From BRH-c25 sp012519325 (GTDB taxonomy: Bacteria > Bacillota > Clostridia > Lutisporales > Lutisporaceae), in assembly GCA_050950645.1 (NCBI GenBank), contig JBMNHZ010000003.1, positions 1 to 64,000 of the forward strand: 64,000 nt of DNA, written 5' to 3'. The position numbers and the translations under genes were made by a program. Numbering within the stretch: the stretch's first letter is position 1; each line of letters opens with the position of its first letter. Below are positions 32,979 to 41,513 of the stretch, piece by piece. The notes below the pieces were generated by a model that was given only the letters and a program-made list of their open reading frames with translations, was not told the DNA's origin and ran no database searches.

Positions 32979-34586
32979 TTATACCTCAAGCCCCCAATTG
33001 TCAATTTCTCCTGCCCCGAAGTAATTGCAGCTCTTTGCAAATGCGAATTCCTCCCTCTCAATCCTGCCGGATTCCTGAAACCTGCTCTCTATGTGGTTTA
33101 TTGCATTTATATATGCTAATACGCTGGCTTCGATTATATCCGTACTGACTCCGTATCCCGAAGCTTTCGTGTTATCTTTGGAAACTTTGACAGTAACCTC
33201 TCCGAGGGCGTCGTTTCCCCCTGTAGAAGCTTTTATAGAGTATTCATCCAGATTTACCTTCATGCCTATTGCTCTTCCTATGGCATTGAAAGCAGCATCA
33301 ACAGGTCCGTCACCGCAAGCGGCTTCTTCACTCACACAATCCTTGCTCCTGATTCTGACTGTTGCGGTTGATACAGTTTCGCTGCCGCTTGAAACCTGGA
33401 AATATTCCAGTTTATACTTTTCATTTGCCTTGCTGGATTCCTGGGTAATCAAAGCCTCAATATCCCTGTCCATAATATATTTCTTCTTGTCTGCCAAATC
33501 TTTGAACAGTACGAACGCCTTGTTGATTTCCTCCTGGTTAAGATTGCTGTAACCCAATTCCTTGAGCTTTTCTTCGAAGGCATGCCTTCCGGAATGCTTT
33601 CCAAGTACCATACGGCTCTGTCTAAGTCCTATGGATTCAGGAGTCATTATTTCATAGGTCTCACTGTTTGACATGACTCCATGCTGGTGTATCCCTGATT
33701 CATGAGCAAATGCATTAACTCCGACAATTGCTTTGTTGGGCTGCACATGAACCCCCGTTGCAAAACCGACCATTGAACTTGTTCTATAGAGCTTTTCAGT
33801 TACTATTCCGGTATAAGCATTATAAAAATCTTTTCTGGTCTTTAGTGCCATGACTATCTCTTCCAATGCTGCGTTTCCCGCTCTTTCGCCTAACCCGTTT
33901 ATAGTACACTCCACCTGATCTGCGCCATTTTCTACTGCTGCCAGAGAATTTGCCACAGCCATTCCCAGATCATTATGACAGTGCACGCTGATTATTGCCT
34001 TATCAATGTTGCTCACATTGTTCCTGATACTGCGTATAAGGCCTCCGAATTCATCAGGAGTCATATATCCTACCGTATCAGGTATGTTTACTACCCTTGC
34101 TCCTGCATTAATCACCGCCTCAATCACCCTGTAAAGAAATTCCTTATCCGTCCTTGCAGCATCCTCAGGAGAAAACTCCACTTCAGGGCACAGGCTCCTT
34201 GCATAAGCAACCATTTCCGCCGCTTTTTCCAGTACATCTCCAGGCTCCATTTTAAGCTTATATTTCATATGAATATCCGATGTGGCAATAAAAGTGTGTA
34301 TCCTTGGCTGCTCTGCATATTCAATTGCCTCCCATGCCCTGTCGATATCCTGTCTGGTAGTTCTTGCAAGAGCCGCAATTGTAGAGCCCCTTACATTCTT
34401 TGCTATAGACCTTACACTTTCAAAATCACCTTTTGAAGATGCCGGGAAGCCTGCCTCAATAACATCAACTCCCAATTGGCACAACTGCTTTGCAATTTTG
34501 AGCTTTTCATTGCTGTTAAGGCTTATACCGGGTGATTGTTCTCCATCCCTTAATGTTGTGTCAAAAATATAAATCCTCTTTGACAT
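32979..34586 (-). CDS. leuA: 2-isopropylmalate synthase
   Basis: 535 residues from the ATG at 34586 with GGGAGG upstream (the frame extends to 34622). It condenses acetyl-CoA with 2-oxoisovalerate, the first committed step of leucine synthesis. The HMGL-like TIM barrel begins IYIFDTTLRDGEQSPGISLN, with VHCHNDLGMAVANSLAAVENGADQVE and NAFAHESGIHQHGVMSN. The C-terminal LeuA_dimer domain (about residues 395-520) is the leucine allosteric domain. The operon position supports LeuA; citramalate synthase is the less likely alternative. Confidence 0.93.
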   Translation of the reverse strand: MSKRIYIFDTTLRDGEQSPGISLNSNEKLKIAKQLCQLGVDVIEAGFPASSKGDFESVRSIAKNVRGSTIAALARTTRQDIDRAWEAIEYAEQPRIHTFIATSDIHMKYKLKMEPGDVLEKAAEMVAYARSLCPEVEFSPEDAARTDKEFLYRVIEAVINAGARVVNIPDTVGYMTPDEFGGLIRSIRNNVSNIDKAIISVHCHNDLGMAVANSLAAVENGADQVECTINGLGERAGNAALEEIVMALKTRKDFYNAYTGIVTEKLYRTSSMVGFATGVHVQPNKAIVGVNAFAHESGIHQHGVMSNSETYEIMTPESIGLRQSRMVLGKHSGRHAFEEKLKELGYSNLNQEEINKAFVLFKDLADKKKYIMDRDIEALITQESSKANEKYKLEYFQVSSGSETVSTATVRIRSKDCVSEEAACGDGPVDAAFNAIGRAIGMKVNLDEYSIKASTGGNDALGEVTVKVSKDNTKASGYGVSTDIIEASVLAYINAINHIESRFQESGRIEREEFAFAKSCNYFGAGEIDNWGLEV

Positions 34587-34605
34587 TTTAATTCCTCCCA
34601 TACTT

Positions 34606-35610
34606 TTATTCTTTATTATCAATCCACGACATCATCTTCCTCAGTTCTTTCCCTACCTTCTCCAGCTGATGGCTCTGCTCTTTCTTTCTCATTGCATTAA
34701 AAGAGGGCCTGTTAATCCGGTTTTCCAGCAGCCAATCCTTTGCAAAGGTGCCGTCCTGTATTTCGGATAATATCTTTCGCATTTCTTTCCTTGTATCTTC
34801 AGTTATTATTCTTTTTCCGGAAACATAATCACCATATTCGGCAGTATCGCTTATTGAATACCTCATGAAACTAAGTCCCCCCTGGTTTATCAAATCAACA
34901 ATCAGTTTCATCTCATGCAGGCATTCAAAATATGCGTTTTCAGGCTGGTATCCCGCCTCGACCAGAGTCTCAAATCCTGCCTTCATAAGCTCGGTCACTC
35001 CTCCGCATAGTACAGCCTGTTCGCCAAACAGGTCGGTCTCAGTTTCATCCTTGAAGGTAGTTTCTAAGACTCCTGCTCTCGTACCGCCAATACCTTTTGC
35101 ATAGGCAAGGGCATTAGCTTTTGCATTGCCTGTGTAGTCCTGATATACCGCTACCAGGCACGGCACTCCTCTTCCTTCTTTGAACTGGCTTCTTACGGTA
35201 TGTCCCGGCCCCTTCGGAGCTACCATGAATACATCAACATTCTCCGGAGGTACTATCTGCCCGTAATGTATGTTGAAACCATGGGCAAATATCAAGGACT
35301 TTCCCTCTGCAAGATTAGGCTCTACAGATTCTTCATACAGCTTTGCCTGCTTTTCATCAGGCACCAGCATAATTACGAAATCCGATTTCTTAACAGCCTC
35401 CGAAGCTTCAAGTACTTCCAGGCCTTCCTTTTCTGCCCTTTCCCATGATTTGCTTCCTTTGTAAAGGCCAACACATACATCGACTCCGCTGTCCTTTAGA
35501 TTAAGTGCATGCGCGTGTCCCTGGCTGCCATATCCCAAAACGGCAACCCTTTTGCCCTTAAATACCTCCAGATTGGCATCCTTTTCATAGTACATCTTTG
35601 CATTTCCCAT
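34606..35610 (-). CDS. ilvC: Ketol-acid reductoisomerase (class I)
   Basis: 335 residues from the ATG at 35610, with GGAGG about eight bases upstream. The frame runs on to 35715 through the T-box, but that part is untranslated. The Rossmann motif VLGYGSQGHAHALNLKDSG binds NAD(P)H. The C-terminal knotted domain has the Mg-binding FKDETETDLFGEQAVLCGGV and CLHEMKLIVDLINQGGLSFMRYSISDTAEYGDY. First structural gene of the ilvC-leuACDB-ilvB operon, preceded by a T-box leader whose terminator ends about 35 bases upstream of the start. Confidence 0.95.
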   Translation of the reverse strand: MGNAKMYYEKDANLEVFKGKRVAVLGYGSQGHAHALNLKDSGVDVCVGLYKGSKSWERAEKEGLEVLEASEAVKKSDFVIMLVPDEKQAKLYEESVEPNLAEGKSLIFAHGFNIHYGQIVPPENVDVFMVAPKGPGHTVRSQFKEGRGVPCLVAVYQDYTGNAKANALAYAKGIGGTRAGVLETTFKDETETDLFGEQAVLCGGVTELMKAGFETLVEAGYQPENAYFECLHEMKLIVDLINQGGLSFMRYSISDTAEYGDYVSGKRIITEDTRKEMRKILSEIQDGTFAKDWLLENRINRPSFNAMRKKEQSHQLEKVGKELRKMMSWIDNKE

Positions 35611-35639
35611 TTTTCCATCCTCCAAATATAAATTTTTAT

Positions 35640-35870
35640 AAATAAAAAAAGACCTTCTGCCCAACATTGGGGCAAAAAGTCTTTCGCGGTACCACCCAAT
35701 TTTTTTCTCATTCACTTAACGGCTTAGCCGGCTCAGCTTACTATGATTTCAGCCTGCAACTCGAGGAGTAAGATTTTCAACAAATTCATCCTATGGATTC
35801 ACACCAACCTCCACTCTCTGAAAGAATTATAATTTGCCTACTTTTCCCTGTCATCGTCTTTATAAATATT
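35640..35870 (-). promoter_or_regulatory. T-box riboswitch leader of the ilv-leu operon
   Basis: On the minus strand the antiterminator T-box core GGGTGGTACCGCG is at 35685-35697. It is followed by a terminator hairpin (AAAGAC..GCCC, GGGC..GTCTTT, then a U-run at about 35641-35684). The stem I landmarks AGAGAG and GGTTGGTGTGAATCC lie at about 35790-35819. In the 3' strand of stem I the sequence AATCTTACTCC suggests CUU (Leu) as specifier codon; AUC (Ile) in an overlapping register is the alternative. Binding of uncharged tRNA would favour read-through into ilvC. Confidence 0.9.
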
Positions 35871-36076
35871 TTTCCAATAATCTGAATTAGGCTTATTATT
35901 AGGCTTATAATAATTAGTGTGCTTATAATCAGCTGCACGCTAATTAGAATTATGCCCGTAATGGATATCAATAGGCTGCCAATTAGCAGGCTTAGAACTG
36001 TCCATAGGATAATTCGAGAAATTATATATGAAATTGTATTAACTATAAGTATTTTGTTTTTGTTCACAGACAGCAT
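35786..36076 (-). CDS. Candidate Ile/Leu-rich leader peptide (96 aa) of the ilv-leu operon
   Basis: An ATG at 36076, with AAAGGA about ten bases upstream, opens a 96-codon frame inside the ilv-leu leader. Over half of the first 75 residues are Ile, Leu or Val (for example ISLIISLIQIIGKIFI). It begins about 55 bases after the predicted transcription start and ends with TGA inside T-box stem I. It could be an attenuator-type leader peptide whose translation reports branched-chain amino acid supply, a small membrane protein, or a chance frame in AT-rich DNA. No homologue is recognised. Confidence 0.35.
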   Translation of the reverse strand: MLSVNKNKILIVNTISYIISRIILWTVLSLLIGSLLISITGIILISVQLIISTLIIISLIISLIQIIGKIFIKTMTGKSRQIIILSESGGWCESIG

Positions 36077-36137
36077 AGCAACAATTTCCTTTCTCAGCGC
36101 ATATTTATATGCTTTGCTCTTAAGTTATTTAAAAAAG

Positions 36138-36166
36138 ATAATACCAACTATTTATATTTATGTCAA
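36138..36166 (-). promoter_or_regulatory. Promoter of the ilv-leu operon
   Basis: Minus strand TTGACA (36161-36166) and TATTAT (36138-36143) separated by exactly 17 bases. The predicted start is near 36131, giving a leader of more than 500 nucleotides before ilvC. Confidence 0.75.
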
Positions 36167-36314
36167 TACCTTTTTTTCATTTTTATAAAATTTTTATTTC
36201 TTTTACTATGAAACTATGTATTTCCAATACTTAGAATATTTTACAATTTTTTATCCATATGAGCCAATTTCGCATTATATGTAATATATGTCCTAATATT
36301 GTTTCTTAATCTCT

Positions 36315-36343
36315 TTGATTGTCAATATATTCTATGTTATATT
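36315..36343 (+). promoter_or_regulatory. Candidate promoter of psuGK
   Basis: TTGATT and TATATT with a 17-base spacer, 30 bases upstream of the psuG start codon, followed by GGAGG. A reasonable housekeeping promoter, though neither hexamer is perfect. Confidence 0.45.
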
Positions 36344-36372
36344 TGTATTATATTAGAGTGGAGGTTTAGCAT

Positions 36373-37305
36373 ATGAATAACTTTACCAAATACCTTGACA
36401 TAAACAAGGAGGTGCTTGACGGCCTCCGATATTACATGCCCATTGTCGCTCTCGAATCAACAATAATTTCTCATGGGATGCCTTATCCCGAGAATATTGA
36501 AACCGCTCTGTCCCTGGAAAAAATCGTCCGCGAAAACGGAGCTATACCGGCAACCATGGGAATAATCAAAGGACGTATAAAAATAGGCCTTAACCGTGAA
36601 GAAATGGAATTCCTGGCAAAAACAAAGGATATTGTCAAAACCAGCAGGCGTGATATTCCTTATGTGGTAGGAATGGGCTTATCCGGAGGGACTACAGTTG
36701 CGGCTACTATGATTTTTTCGCAGTATGCCGGCATTCGTGTCTTTGCAACCGGAGGGATAGGAGGCGTACACAGAAACGCAGCGAAGAGCTTTGACATTTC
36801 AGCAGACCTTACGGAGCTTTCAAATTCAAATGTTGCCGTTATATGTTCAGGGGGAAAGGCTATACTTGATATCGGACTCACCCTGGAACGGCTTGAGACC
36901 TTCGGAGTTCCGGTTATTGGATACGGAACTGATGATTTTCCGGCTTTCTATACAAGAAGCAGCGGACACAAAGTTGTCATGAGAGCAGACAGCCCACAGG
37001 AGTGTGCAAAAATAATGAAAACAAAATGGGATCTGGATCTGGACGGAGGAATTGTAGTGGCAAATCCAATCCCGGCAGAATATGAAGCTCATAGGGATAT
37101 TACTGAAAAGGCCATAGAATTGGCCCTGTATGAAGCAGACAAGAACGGAATTACCGGCAAGTCAATCACTCCATTCCTTCTTGACAAAATAAAGGAATTT
37201 ACCACCGGAGAAAGCCTTGCAGCCAATATGGCTCTGGTTAAGAACAACGCTTTGCTGGCTGCCCAGATAGCGGTCGAATACAGTAAGCTGGAAAATGGCA
37301 GCTAA
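36373..37305 (+). CDS. psuG: Pseudouridine-5'-phosphate glycosidase
   Basis: 310 residues. Breaks the C-C glycosidic bond of pseudouridine 5'-phosphate to uracil and ribose 5-phosphate. Family sequence includes VALESTIISHGMPYPENIE near the N-terminus, GAIPATMGIIKGRIKIGL, KTSRRDIPYVVG, ATGGIGGVHRNAAKSFDISADLTELS and VICSGGKAILDIGLTLERLETFGVPVIGYG. Catalytic Lys candidates lie in IIKGRIKIG and FDIS-adjacent loops. Length normal. GGAGG precedes the ATG. It forms an operon with the kinase 50 bases downstream; the two together degrade pseudouridine salvaged from RNA turnover. Confidence 0.95.
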   Translation: MNNFTKYLDINKEVLDGLRYYMPIVALESTIISHGMPYPENIETALSLEKIVRENGAIPATMGIIKGRIKIGLNREEMEFLAKTKDIVKTSRRDIPYVVGMGLSGGTTVAATMIFSQYAGIRVFATGGIGGVHRNAAKSFDISADLTELSNSNVAVICSGGKAILDIGLTLERLETFGVPVIGYGTDDFPAFYTRSSGHKVVMRADSPQECAKIMKTKWDLDLDGGIVVANPIPAEYEAHRDITEKAIELALYEADKNGITGKSITPFLLDKIKEFTTGESLAANMALVKNNALLAAQIAVEYSKLENGS

Positions 37306-37360
37306 AGCTGGACAACTTAAAAACCGCTTGAATTGGAAATCCAATTTGAGGTGAATGGCA

Positions 37361-38302
37361 ATGGATGGGTATGTAGTTGTTGCAGGCGGGACAAATGTGG
37401 ATATAAAGGGCAAAGCCTTTGGCAATATGGTTATTGGAAGCTCCAACCCCGGTATAATCGAAATCAGTCCGGGGGGAGTGGGAAGAAATATAGCGCACAA
37501 CCTTGCGCTTCTTAATGTGCCTGTTGTGCTGCTCAGTGCAGTCGGCTCAGATGCACAAGGCCTGAAAGTCCTCCATGAGACATCGGAAAATGGAGTCTGC
37601 ACCGACTATGTACTGAGAGCAGATGACTGCCTTACCGGAACCTATATTGCCTTGTTGGACAGCAAAGGTGAAATGACAGCTGCCTTATCGGACATGCGTA
37701 TATTGGATAAACTGAACTCGGATTATTTCAAAGCAAAGCTTGAAGTACTGCAAAAGGCGTCTTTTATTATATGTGATGCCAATCTTCCTTGTCAGGCAAT
37801 AGAATTTATAATATCAACCGCAAATGCCTGTCGAATACCCATATGCCTGGAACCTGTATCCGTGAAAAAAGCACTGAAGCTTAAAAACCATCTGAGGGGT
37901 ATAGATTTCATTACCCCAAATCTTGATGAACTGGCTGTATTGACTGGCATGAATGCACATACGGATAAAGCTGAACTTATGGCAGCTCAGCTTATAAAAT
38001 CAGGCGTTTTAAACGTTATTACCACCTTGGGAAAAGAAGGCTTATGTTATACAAATGCTGAAGGAAGCAAATACTTACAAATCATACCAACAGCCGTAGC
38101 TGATGTAACCGGTGCCGGTGATTCTCTGACAGCCGGCTTCTTGTACGGCCTTATTAAGCATAGAAACATTGATAAGGCTTTGATATGCGGTTTGGCAGCC
38201 GCAGCTGTAACAATAAGCTCAAAAGAATCTGTAAGCCCCCTTATGTCTGAAGACAAGATTCGTGAACTATCAACGCAGTGCAGCCTCCACAACATGCTTT
38301 AA
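37361..38302 (+). CDS. psuK: Pseudouridine kinase (PfkB family)
   Basis: About 313 residues; the second ATG (37361) sits at a proper distance from GAGGTGA, while the one at 37355 overlaps it. The PfkB/ribokinase fold is shown by VVVAGGTNVDIKGKA, the substrate-binding SPGGVGRNIAHNLALL near residue 40, ITTLGKEGLCY, and the catalytic/anion-hole motif DVTGAGDSLTAGFLYGL with the base Asp in GAGD. Phosphorylates pseudouridine to the substrate of PsuG; assignment rests on pairing with psuG. Its 3' end overlaps the convergent folD gene by 33 bases. Confidence 0.92.
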   Translation: MDGYVVVAGGTNVDIKGKAFGNMVIGSSNPGIIEISPGGVGRNIAHNLALLNVPVVLLSAVGSDAQGLKVLHETSENGVCTDYVLRADDCLTGTYIALLDSKGEMTAALSDMRILDKLNSDYFKAKLEVLQKASFIICDANLPCQAIEFIISTANACRIPICLEPVSVKKALKLKNHLRGIDFITPNLDELAVLTGMNAHTDKAELMAAQLIKSGVLNVITTLGKEGLCYTNAEGSKYLQIIPTAVADVTGAGDSLTAGFLYGLIKHRNIDKALICGLAAAAVTISSKESVSPLMSEDKIRELSTQCSLHNML

Positions 38303-39109
38303 CAGCATCAGATTCGTTACGGCTCCTACCCCTCCTGGTACCGGTGTTATTTTTGATGCAATATCCTTTACATTATCAAAGTCCACATCCCCGCATATTC
38401 CGCCCTCCGGCGCACTATTGACTCCAACATCTATAACAACAGCTCCGGGTTTTATATAGTCCGCTCCAATAGCCCTGGCTTTTCCAATAGCAGCCACTAC
38501 TATATCCCCGCGGGAGACAATGTTCTTGATATCCTTTGTCCTGGAATGGCATATAGTCACAGTAGCATTCTCTTTAAGCAGCATCATGCTTAAAGGCTTC
38601 CCCACCACCATGCTTCTGCCTATAACAACCACATTTTCCCCTTGAAGGTTTATGCCAAAGAACTTGATGATTTCCATAACTGCTGCAGGAGTACACGGTT
38701 TAAAGCCCGAGTCGTCCCCTTCAAATACCTTGGCAAGATTGCTGGGGTTCATACAGTCTATATCCTTTGCGGGGTCTATTAAATGCCTTGCCTTATTCTC
38801 ATCAATATGCGGAGGAAGCGGCCTGAACACCAATATTCCATTTATGCTTTCATCCTTATTTGCAGCCTCAAGGGTATTCATAAAGTCCTCATTGCTTATG
38901 TCCTCATCAAGTGCCATAACTTGGCAGCTTACTCCTATGGACTCACAATTCTTCATTATTCCCCTCTCATAGGAAATATCCTCAGGTCTGGCTCCAACTC
39001 TGATTATTCCTAACTTGGGCCTTGATCCTTTATCGGCAAGAAGCAGTACTTTTTTTGCTAGTTCTTCCTTAATGCTTCTTGCAGCCTCCCTACAATCCAA
39101 AACAGCCAT
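38270..39109 (-). CDS. folD: FolD: methylenetetrahydrofolate dehydrogenase/cyclohydrolase (variant active site)
   Basis: 279 residues with FolD architecture: an N-terminal catalytic domain with GILVFRPLPPHIDE and IDPAKDIDCMNPSN, then a Rossmann domain with VVIGRSMVVGKPLSMMLLKENATVTICHSRT and a C-terminal PGGVGAVTNLMLLKHVV. The usual YxxxK active site is altered: Tyr47 is kept (ISYERGIMKNCE), but the position of the catalytic Lys holds Ile51, with the nearest Lys at 53. In studied FolD enzymes that Lys is needed for cyclohydrolase action, so this protein may act only as dehydrogenase or use a shifted Lys. Convergent overlap with psuK. Confidence 0.88.
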   Translation of the reverse strand: MAVLDCREAARSIKEELAKKVLLLADKGSRPKLGIIRVGARPEDISYERGIMKNCESIGVSCQVMALDEDISNEDFMNTLEAANKDESINGILVFRPLPPHIDENKARHLIDPAKDIDCMNPSNLAKVFEGDDSGFKPCTPAAVMEIIKFFGINLQGENVVVIGRSMVVGKPLSMMLLKENATVTICHSRTKDIKNIVSRGDIVVAAIGKARAIGADYIKPGAVVIDVGVNSAPEGGICGDVDFDNVKDIASKITPVPGGVGAVTNLMLLKHVVEAALR

Positions 39110-39139
39110 ATGTCCATTACTCCTTTATTAAATAATATT

Positions 39140-41356
39140 CTATCTTTCTTCATTCAAGTGAGTGCTTAAACCAAATCTCTCTATCATCGCCACCGCAATC
39201 TTAAATGCCTGTTCCCTGGTTGCACTGCCGTAGCTTCCTTCCTGCCCTTCTCTTGGAGCGGGTCCGAACATGTTGTTTCCAAGACCGGCTATGATATTGT
39301 TTTTTACCATGAAATATACAGAATCCTTGGCATAGCTGCTTATAAACTCATCGTCACTGAATTTAGCCACTCCGGTCGTGTCCAGAACATGTCGGTCATA
39401 TGCCGCGTCTTCTCCCAGAGTCCAGCCCTCCCAGTAAAGAGCCTTGTACACTCTTGTAAGCATGGTGCTGGCCTGCTCTCTGGTCAAGCTCGCATCCGGG
39501 GCAAACAGCCCGTTTCCGATGCCCGACACTATTCCCAAACTGTATGCCTTGATTACGTCAGAATCACTGGTATCGCTGAATGGACTGGCAAGGTCAACTG
39601 CAATCTTACTGCCCTTAAGATTCTCATAAAGCTTCACTGCCAGAGCGCTGAATTCCTTCCTGGTGATGCCCCTGGCCATATCCTGATTCAGGAGGATATC
39701 AGGGATTATGGACAATTTATCCGCCTTGTCCATCCATTCGTAGGCCCAGTCTGAAGTGTTGAGCCACTTTCCTTCTCTTCCATTTTTGTATTTCATAAAA
39801 TCAGGGATTTGATATCCGAAAGTCCATTCAAATGAAGGCTCCGCACCTTTTGTCCATTTGAGATAGCCTCCCTTCTGCATGTCAACCCATGCGTTGAGAG
39901 CCTCTGATATGTTGTCGTACTGCCTGCCTCCTATGCTTACGGGAGAAGAGAGCTTTCCTGTAGCTGTATTCACTGCCTTGGAAGTAACCGCAGCTTTGTT
40001 TAAAAAAGGATAAGCAGGAAATGGACTGAGCTTGGAATCCCAATAGCAGTAATTATATATGCTGGTTTTTGCCCCCGGTCTTATATTGGCAAAAGCATCC
40101 CCATCCTCTTCATTCTTTTTTCCTACTTTTAATCTGACAGTACCGTTGAAATAGAAGTTATTGGTTGGAACCTCCTCGCCAATTCCCATAACATAAAGTT
40201 CACCTTTGGTATCGGTTGTGCTTGCATATATCCTTCCTCTTGAATAGGCGTTTTCTATAGTTACTTCTCTTCCCGGCTTTGTTATGCCAATGGCAAGTTG
40301 TATCCTGGCAGTTTTTGTTTCCACATTGCCTTCATTTCCCACATTTTTCAGCTCGGCTATTTCCGACTCTCCCGCGATACCGCCTGCCATAACCTCTTCA
40401 TTCGCATAAGGGCCAGAATGCTCAAAATATATACTGCCTTTGTTCAAAGCCTTATCCATGCCGGAGTCCCTCAGTTCTCCCACTATGCCCCCTGCCGCAG
40501 ATCTTGAACTGTTGGGAGCCCGTGTTTGCATAAGAGTGACATTTCCCTGATTCAGCAGATTTTCTGCTTCTGCACCAAATCCGCAGAATCCTGCCAGACC
40601 TCCTACAATACCCATGCCATCAAAAGTCGCCGTTATATTTCCCTGATTGGTCAGGTTGAAAATTCCGGCCTCCTTTCCCATTGCATCTCCGGTTATACCC
40701 CCCATAATTAGTCTGTCACCGCCGCTTATTTTTATGGTGAGATCAGCTTTGTTGATCATGGAATCAATCCTTCCCCAAAGGCGTCCTGCAGCTCCTCCAA
40801 AATAGAAATTCCCCGGACAGTTAACGGACAAATCCACACTTCCTTCTGTTATGCAGTTTTCAATACTTCCTTCCGCCCAGGCTGCAACCAAACCGAAGCA
40901 GGCCTCTTCTGCGGATGATATTATCTTACTGATCTGCCCGCTGACCGTAAGATTTTTGATGGATGATCTCCTGTCCGTACTGCCAAACAAGCCCATATTA
41001 CGGCTGTCGGCAATTTTTCTCAAAGTTATTGTTTTTCCATTACCGTCAAAGGTGCCGCTAAAAGGAGGTCCGTTGCTGCCAACAGGGTTCCATGTGTTTT
41101 CGCCCAGATCTATATTCTCGGTGAGCCTATAGGATGCCTCCATATAATTACTATCCCATCCAACCTCAGAAAAAGCCAAAAGGTCTTCTGCCGTGGATAT
41201 AAGGTAGGGATCCTCCGGAGTTCCCGCGCCCCCGCTGAAGGAAGGCATTTTGCCGAGTTCCTCCTGGCAGTAAGCGGAAATCAGGCTTCCCCCAATGAAA
41301 AGAACAGTCATGATTACAAATACAAAATTTCTGAACCGTTTTTTGCTTAGATTCAT
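39140..41356 (-). CDS. Secreted SLH-domain protein with GLUG-like repeats
   Basis: 738 residues. Signal peptide (FVFVIMTVLFIGGSLISAYC). Then TPEDPYLISTAEDLLAFSE and ENIDLGENTWNPVGSNGPPFSGTFDGNGKTITLRKI, the usual lead-in to GLUG-motif beta-helices. Repeats such as GGITGDAMGKEAGIFNLTNQGNITA, GGLAGFCGFGAEAENLLNQGNVT and GGIAGESEIAELKNVGNEGNVET follow. The last 190 residues hold three SLH domains (WAYEWMDKADKLSIIPD.., ASPFSDTSDSDVIKAYSLGIVSG.., KFSDDEFISSYAKDSVYFMVKNNIIAG..) for wall anchoring. SLH domains are C-terminal here and N-terminal in the other surface protein. Probably an adhesin or matrix-binding protein; no enzyme domain seen. Confidence 0.88.
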   Translation of the reverse strand: MNLSKKRFRNFVFVIMTVLFIGGSLISAYCQEELGKMPSFSGGAGTPEDPYLISTAEDLLAFSEVGWDSNYMEASYRLTENIDLGENTWNPVGSNGPPFSGTFDGNGKTITLRKIADSRNMGLFGSTDRRSSIKNLTVSGQISKIISSAEEACFGLVAAWAEGSIENCITEGSVDLSVNCPGNFYFGGAAGRLWGRIDSMINKADLTIKISGGDRLIMGGITGDAMGKEAGIFNLTNQGNITATFDGMGIVGGLAGFCGFGAEAENLLNQGNVTLMQTRAPNSSRSAAGGIVGELRDSGMDKALNKGSIYFEHSGPYANEEVMAGGIAGESEIAELKNVGNEGNVETKTARIQLAIGITKPGREVTIENAYSRGRIYASTTDTKGELYVMGIGEEVPTNNFYFNGTVRLKVGKKNEEDGDAFANIRPGAKTSIYNYCYWDSKLSPFPAYPFLNKAAVTSKAVNTATGKLSSPVSIGGRQYDNISEALNAWVDMQKGGYLKWTKGAEPSFEWTFGYQIPDFMKYKNGREGKWLNTSDWAYEWMDKADKLSIIPDILLNQDMARGITRKEFSALAVKLYENLKGSKIAVDLASPFSDTSDSDVIKAYSLGIVSGIGNGLFAPDASLTREQASTMLTRVYKALYWEGWTLGEDAAYDRHVLDTTGVAKFSDDEFISSYAKDSVYFMVKNNIIAGLGNNMFGPAPREGQEGSYGSATREQAFKIAVAMIERFGLSTHLNEER

Positions 41357-41491
41357 CTGCTACCCGCCTCACTTTCCGGTCCCATTGGACCCTTTAGCGC
41401 ATATTATGTCTCTTTATTTAAAATTCTACTATATTACTATTTTTTTTGCTAGAAGGGATTAAACTGAATACCGACAGGATGGTCAAGAAAT

Positions 41492-41513
41492 AAGAGGCTC
41501 GTTAGAGCCTCTT
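41492..41513 (-). terminator. Hairpin terminator of the pckA-Nudix unit
   Basis: AAGAGGCTC and GAGCCTCTT form a perfect 9-bp stem with a four-base loop holding the stop codon of the Nudix gene. ATTTCTTG follows on the minus strand. Confidence 0.7.

Noticed and set aside
35880..36010. Repeated TAATTAG/GGCTTAT words as a possible repeat array or CRISPR-like element
   Set aside because: Repeat length and spacing are irregular and there are no spacers; they are explained by Ile/Leu-rich codons of the leader ORF or by AT bias.
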